DNA of 50,674 bases from Lachnospira sp. (GTDB lineage: Bacteria; Bacillota; Clostridia; Lachnospirales; Lachnospiraceae): the NCBI GenBank assembly GCA_017621205.1, contig JAGATQ010000010.1:1-50674 (forward strand), written 5' to 3'. The notes under the pieces were generated by a model. That model was given only the letters and a program-made list of their open reading frames with translations, ran no database searches and had not been told where the DNA came from. A program made the translations under genes and the position numbers. Below are positions 26,685-34,827 of this stretch, one piece after another. How positions within the stretch are numbered: the stretch's first letter is position 1; each line of letters opens with the position of its first letter.

Positions 26685-27553
26685 AATAATGTATCTCCTC
26701 CAATTCTATCCAAATTGACTTTTTTGGCTTTTTTATAAACATAAATTGCTAAGAGTACTTGGACGGTAAAAAACAATGTCAAGGATATTTTGGGTGAAAA
26801 TATATATTTTCTAAAATAATCCTGATAATGAACTTTCAGGATGGAATGTCCGATTGGAAATAGCCACATAAAGACATTTTTTGCTGCACATAATCCACTG
26901 CCTAAGGCAATTTGTACGATTAAAACGAAATAGGAGATTAATTTTTTGGAACAAATACATCCTGCTAAAAAAAACATAGCACACAATAACAACCACATCA
27001 CTAATAAACTGATGGATAAACAAAAGGCTTTATATGGGGGAATCTGATAAAACAAATTTGGGGGGAGCAAGGTATCCATACGGAAGGATGATATTTCAGA
27101 ATACAATTTATCATAATCTGTAGCTACGACACTCCAACCATTTGCAACAAATGAAATTTCGGAAACCTGAACCATTGTTGCGATATTTAGCACTGCACAA
27201 AATGTAACAACACTCATTAGCTGGAAAAGCAGCTCCCCAAGTATCCAATTTCTTCTTCCCATCCGCATAATATAAAATAGCATATTCCCATCTACGGTAG
27301 GAAAAGAAGAAATCAATACAATGTATGCAAGGGGCAATAATAATGTAATAATTCCCGAGTTCATAATGGCAATACATGGCTCAAAAATATTTAGTGGCTG
27401 ATTCATTTCCTTTGCTGCTTGAACCATTGGAATAATTACCAATTCCCGAATCGGTACTAAAACTGCAAATATTAATATTATTTTAGGATGAAACAACCAT
27501 TTCATATATTCACTTGTTGCCACAAGAGCAATATTCTTTAGTTTTATTTTCAA
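26681..27553 (-). CDS. ABC-2-type permease subunit B
   Basis: A 290-residue membrane protein with about six transmembrane segments and an extracellular loop after the third. No Pfam-level motif is obvious; the assignment rests on topology and on the 4-base overlaps with a second permease gene and an ABC ATPase gene. The start is TTG at 27553, overlapping the stop of the upstream gene as TTGA, with AGAGGTG upstream as ribosome site. Proposed partner of the ATPase and of the 237-residue permease. Confidence 0.8.
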   Translation of the reverse strand: MKIKLKNIALVATSEYMKWLFHPKIILIFAVLVPIRELVIIPMVQAAKEMNQPLNIFEPCIAIMNSGIITLLLPLAYIVLISSFPTVDGNMLFYIMRMGRRNWILGELLFQLMSVVTFCAVLNIATMVQVSEISFVANGWSVVATDYDKLYSEISSFRMDTLLPPNLFYQIPPYKAFCLSISLLVMWLLLCAMFFLAGCICSKKLISYFVLIVQIALGSGLCAAKNVFMWLFPIGHSILKVHYQDYFRKYIFSPKISLTLFFTVQVLLAIYVYKKAKKVNLDRIGGDTLL

Positions 27554-28263
27554 ATTTTTTCACCTCTGATTTTCCAGACTATCCGATGCAAAATGAACAT
27601 AATAACGATAAAAACCATAAAGTAAATAATGTTTATTTGCATATAAAAATCTTTCAATATATCACTCAAAATAAAGACAACACTGAAATCAAAATAAAGA
27701 TTTTGGTAAATTAATACCAGTAACGATACGAAAAGCGAAACGGAAATGACATATAACAGAAGATGAATAAGGTTCACTATAATATATTCTGTTAGTCCGC
27801 CAGCAGACATTTTCGGTAATCCTGATGTATCTATGTTTTTATATATGGGATTAATTGGAAATATTAATACGATAATGGTAACAAATATTCCAAGCCCTAA
27901 GAGAGCAATACTGCCCGCACTTATAATATTCTGAAAAAATTTGGAACAAATGTAGCTATCTTTCCCTTTTCTCCCTTCTATATATAGATAAAACTTACTT
28001 TGTATTTCATCCGTGAGGCAGGATGCAAACGGAATAGAAGCAATTAATGGCATGAGAATGTATGTCCAATTAGCAATTCCAGAATCAAAGGTATCCTGAA
28101 CCGTACATGTATTTAATATTTCTCTTGGCAGCTTCCATATAGCATTCCATACGGAAAACTCGGCTCCATTGATTATCCTTAAGGGAGCTAGCATGCAGAT
28201 TGCAACGATTGCCACAATTCCTAAAATATAATAAAGAATTTTTTTCCTAACTAATATGTTCAT
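27550..28263 (-). CDS. ABC-2-type permease subunit A
   Basis: A 237-residue membrane protein with about six transmembrane segments: one N-terminal segment followed by an extracellular loop, then further hydrophobic blocks and a short basic C-terminus. No clear family motif. It is linked to the second permease by a 4-base overlap and to the lipoprotein gene by 6 bases, so all four are translated from one message. Role in a heterodimeric exporter is inferred from context. Confidence 0.8.
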   Translation of the reverse strand: MNILVRKKILYYILGIVAIVAICMLAPLRIINGAEFSVWNAIWKLPREILNTCTVQDTFDSGIANWTYILMPLIASIPFASCLTDEIQSKFYLYIEGRKGKDSYICSKFFQNIISAGSIALLGLGIFVTIIVLIFPINPIYKNIDTSGLPKMSAGGLTEYIIVNLIHLLLYVISVSLFVSLLVLIYQNLYFDFSVVFILSDILKDFYMQINIIYFMVFIVIMFILHRIVWKIRGEKI

Positions 28264-28269
28264 AATAAC

Positions 28270-29442
28270 CTACTCAATATTTGTTGTAATTTTACCATCT
28301 ATCATATCTACGAAAACGAATCTGCAGGCATTTGGTTTTACAATCCCTAATGCAGAATCATCTTCCCCTTCGTCAATAATAAAAGCATAGACCGGACGTG
28401 CCTCTACTACTTGGTTCACGTCTGAAAATCCTTCATCTGGATTATCAGGATTATACTGGGGATATAGTGCATATATTGGAATGATTTTAGATATTGTCCG
28501 TTTATGAAACGCGGATAATTCTTCATTTACAATTTTGATAGCACTTTTCAGATTGACTACCTTGTCCACTTTTTTAGATGACTTAATATCCAGTTCGCCT
28601 ACACTATTAGAAAAGTAGGATAATTCCCCCTTTTTTTCATAGTTTAGGTTAATGCCATACATCATTAAGGTTGTTTTCCCAACCGTTCCGTCAAATTCAC
28701 TTTCCATCCCATAGGCATTAAACGGCATACCCTTATAGTTCATTTCAGCAAACATGGAAATCTGGTTTTGTTCTTTGTCACCGGTTTTTAGCTGCCTGAC
28801 ATATATGTCAGACACCTTATAGTTGCAGTCGCCTGTTGAAAGATATTGTTTCAGCCAATTCTCTGCATCGTCGCAAAGCTCTGTAAGCGTCACATTCTCT
28901 GCTCCTAACGATACCGTTTCTTCTGATATTGTATCCTCGTACAAATCATATTTTCCTATTATATTCTGTTGTAAATCACTATTTAATAAATCATATGTAA
29001 TACCGGACAAATAAGACATGAAACCATTATCTTCCATTGCAAAATATGTTTTCTCAGTTTGGCTGTCATAGGTCACTGATTTTCCACCATATGCTTTTTC
29101 CTCATCAACCAGAGTTTCTTTGTTTATATGGAATATATCCAAAAATTTTTTCCCGCTTTCTGTATAATCATTATCAAATGCCATAGTTAATTCTTCGACT
29201 GTAGTAATATGTGAGAAATCCACCTTAGCAGGAAGAGTCATATTGTCTAATTTGATATCCATATCCGTAAGATTACTTTTCTTTAATTCCTCAATGGTAC
29301 AATATTCAATTTCGTCTGAGGCTAGCTGCTCATTCTCTCCATACGTTTTCATCCTTTCCCTTACTTCGTCCGGAGTCTTTTGACATCCGCAGCATAGCAT
29401 ACTGATACATAATAGCATAAAGCAGAATCTTACCAGTTTCAT
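28270..29442 (-). CDS. Lipoprotein of the ABC cassette
   Basis: A 390-residue lipoprotein. The ATG at 29442 follows GGAGG; an in-frame ATG at 29469 has no ribosome site. The signal peptide ends in a lipobox-like MLCCGC. The mature part is acidic, with no membrane segment and no family I recognise. In bacteriocin systems, lipoproteins encoded beside ABC permeases often give self-protection by binding the peptide outside the cell; that role here is inference. A terminator-like hairpin lies between it and the upstream secreted-protein gene, which would set its expression below that of the small protein. Confidence 0.8.
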   Translation of the reverse strand: MKLVRFCFMLLCISMLCCGCQKTPDEVRERMKTYGENEQLASDEIEYCTIEELKKSNLTDMDIKLDNMTLPAKVDFSHITTVEELTMAFDNDYTESGKKFLDIFHINKETLVDEEKAYGGKSVTYDSQTEKTYFAMEDNGFMSYLSGITYDLLNSDLQQNIIGKYDLYEDTISEETVSLGAENVTLTELCDDAENWLKQYLSTGDCNYKVSDIYVRQLKTGDKEQNQISMFAEMNYKGMPFNAYGMESEFDGTVGKTTLMMYGINLNYEKKGELSYFSNSVGELDIKSSKKVDKVVNLKSAIKIVNEELSAFHKRTISKIIPIYALYPQYNPDNPDEGFSDVNQVVEARPVYAFIIDEGEDDSALGIVKPNACRFVFVDMIDGKITTNIE

Positions 29443-29482
29443 GTTACACCTCCGCATAGTATTTTTCATATATTACTTTAAT

Positions 29483-29514
29483 AAAAAGGTCTGGAAAGCA
29501 CACATCCCAGACCT
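29483..29514 (-). terminator. Intercistronic terminator downstream of the secreted peptide gene
   Basis: On the minus strand AGGTCTGG (29514-29507), loop, CCAGACCT (29494-29487), then TTTTTATT. It lies between the small secreted protein and the lipoprotein gene, as expected when a structural peptide must be made in excess over its exporter. Confidence 0.8.
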
Positions 29515-29534
29515 TAACTTTGTTTAAGATAAGA

Positions 29535-29918
29535 TTAGTAGGAGAAGGTTCCACTCGTTGTATTTGAGGAACTTCCATGGTATGTATATTCTGCTCTGAG
29601 CTGTATAATTTTTCCTGCTACAGTATTGACTTCAGTATGTCCTGTTGTATAAAAAATTGAACCAATACCGTTGGAAGAATATACAAATACTTTTGCTCCG
29701 CCATCAATTGCACTTATTGTTGCTCTGGTTGCTTTCTTGGTTGTTGTTACTGATTTGTGCCATACAGAAACACTTGCACTTGATGGTGCGCCATACACAT
29801 ACTTCAGCTTCCAGCTTGATGATGCTGCCGATGGTTTTATACCATAAAACTGGAATATTAATGTACAAACTACCATAAAACATAATAAATTTCTTCTTAC
29901 TTTACTGCTTTTCTTCAT
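29535..29918 (-). CDS. Small secreted protein, possibly lactococcin 972-like
   Basis: A 127-residue precursor with a signal peptide of about 32 residues ending in SAA, and a mature part of about 95 residues rich in Ser, Thr and aromatic residues. The mature sequence begins SSSWKLKYVYGAPSSASVSV, then WHK; the spacing W..(x)..YG..S...S...H...AT, and a late AG...A....... F.Y pattern, recall lactococcin 972-type bacteriocins, a resemblance judged by eye only. There are no Cys residues in the mature part. GGAGG precedes the ATG, a fair promoter lies upstream and a terminator directly downstream, followed by a lipoprotein, two permeases and an ATPase. Alternative: a non-toxic secreted beta-sandwich protein. 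Confidence 0.7.
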   Translation of the reverse strand: MKKSSKVRRNLLCFMVVCTLIFQFYGIKPSAASSSWKLKYVYGAPSSASVSVWHKSVTTTKKATRATISAIDGGAKVFVYSSNGIGSIFYTTGHTEVNTVAGKIIQLRAEYTYHGSSSNTTSGTFSY

Positions 29919-29972
29919 TGTTTATTCCTCCATTTATTTATACTAATTTGACAACCTGTAGCTCATAGTTAT

Positions 29973-30001
29973 AATATATCATCTTTTTTGGAGTATTTCA
30001 A
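29973..30001 (-). promoter_or_regulatory. Probable promoter of the secreted peptide operon
   Basis: On the minus strand TTGAAA (30001-29996), 17 bases, TATATT (29978-29973). About 50 bases separate the expected start from the ATG. Confidence 0.5.
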
Positions 30002-30280
30002 CAAAGAATATTATTTTTAGTAAAGATAGAATATAAATATAAATATTCTATATGTATACAGCCAATTCCCTTTAAAGGATAAAAATTATAGTATAATTGC
30101 CAGAAACAGCACACTGCGTCCGAAGCAATAGTCTTCATATTCCTATTTCTATCCTTGAAACATTCCTTATATTTTTGTATAATGTAAAAAGGCTTCGCAT
30201 AATACAATGTTATGTCGTAACAGGTGTGTGACCTATATTAGCATCTAATAATATTGAACAGGAAAGAATGGAGAGAATAT
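30002..30280. other. AT-rich intergenic region, no gene seen
   Basis: Between divergent operons. It holds runs such as ATAAATATAAATATTC but no convincing reading frame, RNA or repeat shared with other parts of the window. It must carry the promoter of the prepilin peptidase gene, which I could not place. Confidence 0.4.
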
Positions 30281-31096
30281 ATGTTGCAATTATCAGAGAC
30301 CTCCTATGCATTGCAGGTGGTTGTTTATATTGTTATATTTTATCTTGGAGCGGCAGTTTTTTCTTGTCTGAATGTTATTGTAAAACGGATGCCCCAAAAA
30401 GAGAAGCTTTTACAGGGAAAGCGTTTATGTCCTGAATGCGGACAGGTGTTTCGTTTAAGGAATGTGCTGCCACTGTTTTCTTTTATTTTTCATAAAGCCC
30501 ATAAAGGTAATTGCACATATTGTTCTGCGAAATATTCCTTGCGTAACTTATTTATGGAGATGCTTGGAGGAGTTCTTGCGGTTGTGTGTGTATATCACTA
30601 TGAGCTTAGTCTTGGCTGTCTTACGATGTTTTTACTGTTGTGTGTTCTGGCAGTGGTAGCGGGTATCGATGCAGATACACAGGAGATTCCTCCGGTGTTA
30701 AATGTTATCATTTTTCTGATTGGATTACTATCTATCATTACGCTGCCGGGGCCTACACTTTTAGAACGTCTTATTGGTATGTTTGCAATTAGCCTTCCAC
30801 TTTATCTGATTGTTCTTGTGATACCCGATGGTTTTGGTGGTGGTGATATTAAGATGATGTTTGCTGCCGGCTTTTTACTTGGCTGGAAAGGGATTCTATT
30901 TGCCTTTTTTGTTGGCTTGATTTTGGGCGGGGGTTATGGCGCATTTCTTCTGATTTCCAAGCAGAAGGGAAGAAAAGAGCACTTTGCGTTAGGACCGTTC
31001 TTAAGCGTTGGCGTTGCTGTTTCTGCTTATGCAGGAGTTGGGGCGATGCTTGTTAATAATTATATTTCTTATATTGTCCGTTCCATGAAGCTGTAA
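30281..31096 (+). CDS. Prepilin peptidase (A24 family)
   Basis: A 271-residue integral membrane aspartic peptidase that cleaves the leader of type IV pilin-like proteins and often methylates the new N-terminus. The cytoplasmic N-terminal domain has the zinc-binding pairs CPEC and CTYC of bifunctional enzymes; the two catalytic aspartates are in GIDADTQEIP and FGGGDIKMMFA. The ATG at 30281 follows GGAGAGA; the longer frame would start at a TTG at 30254 without a ribosome site. No pilin or pilus assembly gene is nearby, so it is an orphan copy or serves genes elsewhere. Confidence 0.93.
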   Translation: MLQLSETSYALQVVVYIVIFYLGAAVFSCLNVIVKRMPQKEKLLQGKRLCPECGQVFRLRNVLPLFSFIFHKAHKGNCTYCSAKYSLRNLFMEMLGGVLAVVCVYHYELSLGCLTMFLLLCVLAVVAGIDADTQEIPPVLNVIIFLIGLLSIITLPGPTLLERLIGMFAISLPLYLIVLVIPDGFGGGDIKMMFAAGFLLGWKGILFAFFVGLILGGGYGAFLLISKQKGRKEHFALGPFLSVGVAVSAYAGVGAMLVNNYISYIVRSMKL

Positions 31097-31317
31097 TGGG
31101 GTGAAATGATGTAGGATTATCATTTAAATTTTTCTTTATATTTATCCATAACACATTATCTGGTATTTCGTCCTATTTATTACCACAAGTCTACAAAAAT
31201 ATAGCAATTTGCACTATTGACGAACTACCGTATAGTTTGTTACAACTATATAGGTAGAAAGAACAAAGTAGAAAAATGTACATATGAGTATAAAGATAAT
31301 GTTTTGGGAGGAATATT

Positions 31318-31722
31318 ATGTCCAAGAAGGAAACGTCACCGGGAAATGATTTAATGCAGTTTTTCGTTGGTCTTGCAATGTTTTGTGTAGGAGGATATTT
31401 ATTCCTGCAGAATGTGGTTGTGTATGGTATTTCTTTTTCGCTTCCATTTTTTAGAAATGATGCACAGGGACTTGTTTTTATTCCTTTGATTGCAAGCATT
31501 GTATTTTTATTTTACAAATATTGTCTGTTGTCAAAGATATGCTGTGGTGTTAGTCTGTTACTGATTGTTGCAACGGTAATATACAATATGCATATTGCAT
31601 GGCGGGCAACATCATTGTTTGCCACGATTGTTATATTTGTTTTGCTTTTTGGTGGAATGGGTCTGCTGGCTAAGGTATTATTTGCAAATCCGGATGGGAA
31701 TCATGGGAAGCAATATAAGTAA
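31318..31722 (+). CDS. Hypothetical membrane protein
   Basis: A 134-residue protein with about four transmembrane segments covering nearly its whole length and short charged ends (start MSKKETSPGND). GGGAGGAA precedes the ATG. I do not recognise the family. It stands alone between the prepilin peptidase and the deacetylase gene, with 221 and 149 bases of AT-rich spacer. Confidence 0.75.
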   Translation: MSKKETSPGNDLMQFFVGLAMFCVGGYLFLQNVVVYGISFSLPFFRNDAQGLVFIPLIASIVFLFYKYCLLSKICCGVSLLLIVATVIYNMHIAWRATSLFATIVIFVLLFGGMGLLAKVLFANPDGNHGKQYK

Positions 31723-31871
31723 TCAGTGGCAAGGAAGAATTTCTTAGTAAATAACATTTTTTATAAAAGATTTGATGTAGGATAGATTTGCTTTTGATGG
31801 AATAGAATATATTTATTATGTTAATAATAATAACAAATTGTTTGATGGAACAGTGATGAGAAGTAGGTGAT

Positions 31872-32822
31872 ATGCAGATGACATTAGATGAGAAGCAAGA
31901 AGCGTTGCGTAAGGCACAGCTAAATCGGGAGCGGGTAAAACGCCGGAACCGGATTAATTTATATAAGAATACAATTATTGTGCTGTTATGTGTAGTGTCT
32001 GTTGCACCGGCACTGTTTAGTATGTATCTGCTTTATCAGGTGTCTGATATTGAGCGGCAGGTTAGTTTTCTTGCCAACCAGCAGGATGCGAGTGATTCGG
32101 TAAAGCTTGAGGATGCGGTGGATGCAGATGGCAAGGAAGTGAAGGCGAGCGGTGAAAAAAGTGCCAACATGATTGTGAATCCGGGACAGCGAGTATATCT
32201 GACCTTTGATGACGGACCTTCAGCAAATATAGACGAGATATTGGATATTTTGGCTGGGGAAGAGGTGAAGGCGACGTTCTTTGTGGTTGGGAAGACGGAT
32301 GAAGCGTCTATGGCAGCTTATAAAAAGATTGTGGAACAGGGACATGGGATTGGGATTCATTCCTATACCCATGAATATGACAAAATATATGCTTCTTTAG
32401 AAGCATTCCAAATGGATGTCAATAGCATGTCAGATTTGATTTATGCGGCGACAGGAGTAAGAACGCATCTTTACCGTTTTCCCGGCGGGAGTGCTAATTC
32501 AGTATGTGAGACATCGATGGATAAGTTAATCCGATGGCTGAATAAAGAAGGTTATATTTACTATGACTGGAATGCTTTGAACGGGGATGCAGTTACCAAG
32601 GATTTGAGTCCGAAGACGTTGGTATCCAATATTATGAAGAATGTGAAGCAGAATCGGGAGAATGGCACAGATTCTACCGTTTTAATGCACGACTTGGCGA
32701 ATAAGCATAATACCGTTGAGTCCTTGAAGCCATTGATTGATAGATTGAAAGGGGACGGTTATGTGTTGGATCAACCGCTTTCCGAGGATGTGAATCCGAT
32801 ACAGCAAAAGGTTGTAAAATAA
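31872..32822 (+). CDS. Membrane-anchored polysaccharide deacetylase (NodB type)
   Basis: A 316-residue protein: a basic cytoplasmic N-terminus, one transmembrane segment (about 34-56), a short coiled linker and a NodB deacetylase domain outside the cell. Motifs: TFDDGPS with the catalytic Asp113 and metal Asp114, HSYTH with metal His163/His167, and RFPGGSAN (Arg/Pro). It probably removes acetyl groups from peptidoglycan or another wall glycan, which commonly gives lysozyme resistance. AAGTAGGTGA precedes the ATG. It is followed by the large palindrome P3. Confidence 0.93.
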   Translation: MQMTLDEKQEALRKAQLNRERVKRRNRINLYKNTIIVLLCVVSVAPALFSMYLLYQVSDIERQVSFLANQQDASDSVKLEDAVDADGKEVKASGEKSANMIVNPGQRVYLTFDDGPSANIDEILDILAGEEVKATFFVVGKTDEASMAAYKKIVEQGHGIGIHSYTHEYDKIYASLEAFQMDVNSMSDLIYAATGVRTHLYRFPGGSANSVCETSMDKLIRWLNKEGYIYYDWNALNGDAVTKDLSPKTLVSNIMKNVKQNRENGTDSTVLMHDLANKHNTVESLKPLIDRLKGDGYVLDQPLSEDVNPIQQKVVK

Positions 32823-32829
32823 ATAACTC

Positions 32830-33018
32830 AAACTTCGCACATGAAGTTTATATTACGCTAGGAATTATAATATTCAACGAAAAACCCGCTTTCGCTTAGC
32901 CTCACACGCAACGGTACTAAGATTTTGCTATGCAAAATCAAGTGCCGGCGTGTTCAGATAGTTTTTCTTATGAATATTATAATTCCTAGCTTAATCCCAA
33001 TTTTTATGTGCGAAGTTT
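32830..33018. repeat. Giant palindromic element P3
   Basis: A 189-base near-perfect hairpin. Outer arms AAACTTCGCACAT (32830-32842 / 33006-33018, 13 of 13), symmetrical 14-base unpaired sections, inner arms GCTAGGAATTATAATATTCA (32857-32876 / 32971-32990, 20 of 20), GAAAAAC/GTTTTTC, and a core with ACACGC/GCGTGT, CGGTACT/AGTGCCG and GATTTTGC-tat-GCAAAATC. It has no coding content. With P1c it accounts for most of the gap 32823-33317. Confidence 0.85.
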
Positions 33019-33162
33019 GGGTAAATAAGACAATTCGATTGAAAAGACTTGCCTGCGGGGTGAGTCTTTTTTGCTTCGTATTTCAGAAAAACCATTGAAC
33101 TTGCATCTTCTTTTTTCCAATAGTATAATCTAGATAATTGCAAAACTGTAGTTGTTAGACAA

Positions 33163-33248
33163 GATAGTCATACTATTATATAAATTTACGCCTTTGTACT
33201 TTGCGTAGCAAAGACAACGAAGTAAATTTATATAATAGTATGACTATC
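33163..33248. repeat. Palindromic element P1, copy c
   Basis: Perfect 26-base arms (33163-33188 / 33223-33248, starting GATAGTCATACTATTATATA) enclose the P1 core: GCCTTTGTA, the CTTTGC-gta-GCAAAG hairpin and ACAACGAA. The core is nearly identical to copy b and matches copy a with paired substitutions. Outside it, AATTGC (33136) and GCAATT (33255) form a further short inverted repeat shared with 18892-18934. Confidence 0.85.
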
Positions 33249-33317
33249 GTATCAGCAATTAATAATTTTACAATCCTAATGCACTAGGGACTGAATTTAC
33301 CCGACAAACAATTAGAT

Positions 33318-34691
33318 ATGAAGGAAAGCTGGAATCTTATTATGTCAGAACGGAATAGTATTATATTTAATTTAGATAGGGATACCGATGAAATATCCGA
33401 TAATATTATGGATTTTATAACCGTATGGGATTATAACAGGGCTATGGAATTTATAGATGAGGCAGGACAGCTTGGCAGTCGTTTGGGGCTTGAGTCTATG
33501 AAACTGTTGTTACAGGAGCTTTCCAACCCACAGGATAAGCTTTCGGTGATTCATGTGGCAGGAACCAATGGCAAAGGCTCAATTTGTGCCTTTTTGGAAG
33601 GCTGTTACCAAGAGGCTGGTTACCTTGTTGGCAGATATAGCTCACCATTTTTATTTTCCTATCTGGAACAGTTTCAAGTGAATCAAACAGCCATAACAAA
33701 GGAGGAATTTACAGCCTGTTCATGGACTGTTTACAAGGCATACCGCCGTATGAAGGCAAAAGGGCTGTCTCTTCCTACAGCATTTGAAGTAGAAACAGCG
33801 ATTGCATTTATTTATTTTTTAAAACAAAAAGTAGATTTGGTAATATTGGAAACCGGTATGGGAGGGAGTGGTGATGCAACCAATGTGGTAAAGCGTCCGC
33901 TTGTTACAGTATTTTCTTCCGTCAGTATGGACCATCAGGCTTTTTTGGGAGAGGATTTGTCTGCTATAACAAGGACGAAGGCAGGAATTATGAGAGCGGG
34001 TGTTCCCGTGGTAGCGGCTTTGATGGCATCAGAGGCAAGAGAGGTTCTGTTGGCACAGGCACAAAGCCTTAATTGTCCAGTGTGTCTTCCTGTTCCTTCT
34101 GATTGTGAGTACCGGCTTGGGGAAACTACCTTTACTTATGGACAGATAACATATGAGATTCCTTTGATGGGGACATATCAGCCAGAGAATGCAGTCTGTG
34201 CCCTCGCTGTGACAGATATTCTTAATGAACGTTTCCCCATTCCTATGGAACAAAGAAAAGAGGGGATAAAGAAGGTATGCTGGCAGGGCCGTTTTGAATT
34301 AATGCAGACCAATCCAGTTATTATTCGGGATGGGGCACACAATGTGGATGCTGTGAAACGGTTGGTGGAGACAATTAAGACCTATTTTCCGGATGAGAAG
34401 ATTAGTGTTGTCATGGGTGTGTTTAAGGATAAGGATTATAAGGCGATGGCAGAGCAGATACTGCCTCTTTGTAAAAGAATTTATACTGTAACTCCCCCTG
34501 TCTCTAAACGTGCCTTGCCAAAGGAAATACTTGCACAGTATTTTCTGAATAAACAAGAAGAACAGGGAATAGCTATTCCAGTTCAATGTATGGATAGTGT
34601 GGCAGAGGCAAGGGAGGCTTTTATAAAGCAGGCAGCAGGAGATGAACCGCTAATTATCTTTGGCTCGTTGTCCTTGGCGTCCTTATGCTAA
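33318..34691 (+). CDS. folC: Folylpolyglutamate synthase / dihydrofolate synthase
   Basis: A Mur-ligase-type enzyme that adds glutamate to dihydropteroate or reduced folates using ATP. P-loop GTNGKGS, ETGMGGSGDATNVV, the SVSMDHQAFLG segment and the C-terminal RDGAHNVDAV motif are all visible. The frame gives 457 residues; most FolC proteins begin near the WDYNRAMEFIDEAG stretch (residue about 36), so the first 25-35 residues are doubtful. No strong ribosome site marks either the ATG at 33318 or the one at 33342. The gene is alone on its transcript, and a promoter for pheA follows. Confidence 0.92.
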   Translation: MKESWNLIMSERNSIIFNLDRDTDEISDNIMDFITVWDYNRAMEFIDEAGQLGSRLGLESMKLLLQELSNPQDKLSVIHVAGTNGKGSICAFLEGCYQEAGYLVGRYSSPFLFSYLEQFQVNQTAITKEEFTACSWTVYKAYRRMKAKGLSLPTAFEVETAIAFIYFLKQKVDLVILETGMGGSGDATNVVKRPLVTVFSSVSMDHQAFLGEDLSAITRTKAGIMRAGVPVVAALMASEAREVLLAQAQSLNCPVCLPVPSDCEYRLGETTFTYGQITYEIPLMGTYQPENAVCALAVTDILNERFPIPMEQRKEGIKKVCWQGRFELMQTNPVIIRDGAHNVDAVKRLVETIKTYFPDEKISVVMGVFKDKDYKAMAEQILPLCKRIYTVTPPVSKRALPKEILAQYFLNKQEEQGIAIPVQCMDSVAEAREAFIKQAAGDEPLIIFGSLSLASLC

Positions 34692-34741
34692 GGGTAGTGG
34701 GCTGGTAAAATCTGTTATTCATTAAAATAATGATATACATA

Positions 34742-34770
34742 TTTACGGAAAACAAAAAAAATGTTATAAT
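34742..34770 (+). promoter_or_regulatory. Probable promoter of pheA
   Basis: -35 TTTACG (34742-34747), 17-base spacer, perfect -10 TATAAT (34765-34770), 57 bases before the ATG. Confidence 0.6.
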
Positions 34771-34827
34771 CTATCTAATTTGATAGGAATACAGCTTATG
34801 ATTGTTTAGACAGGGGGAATATATGTT

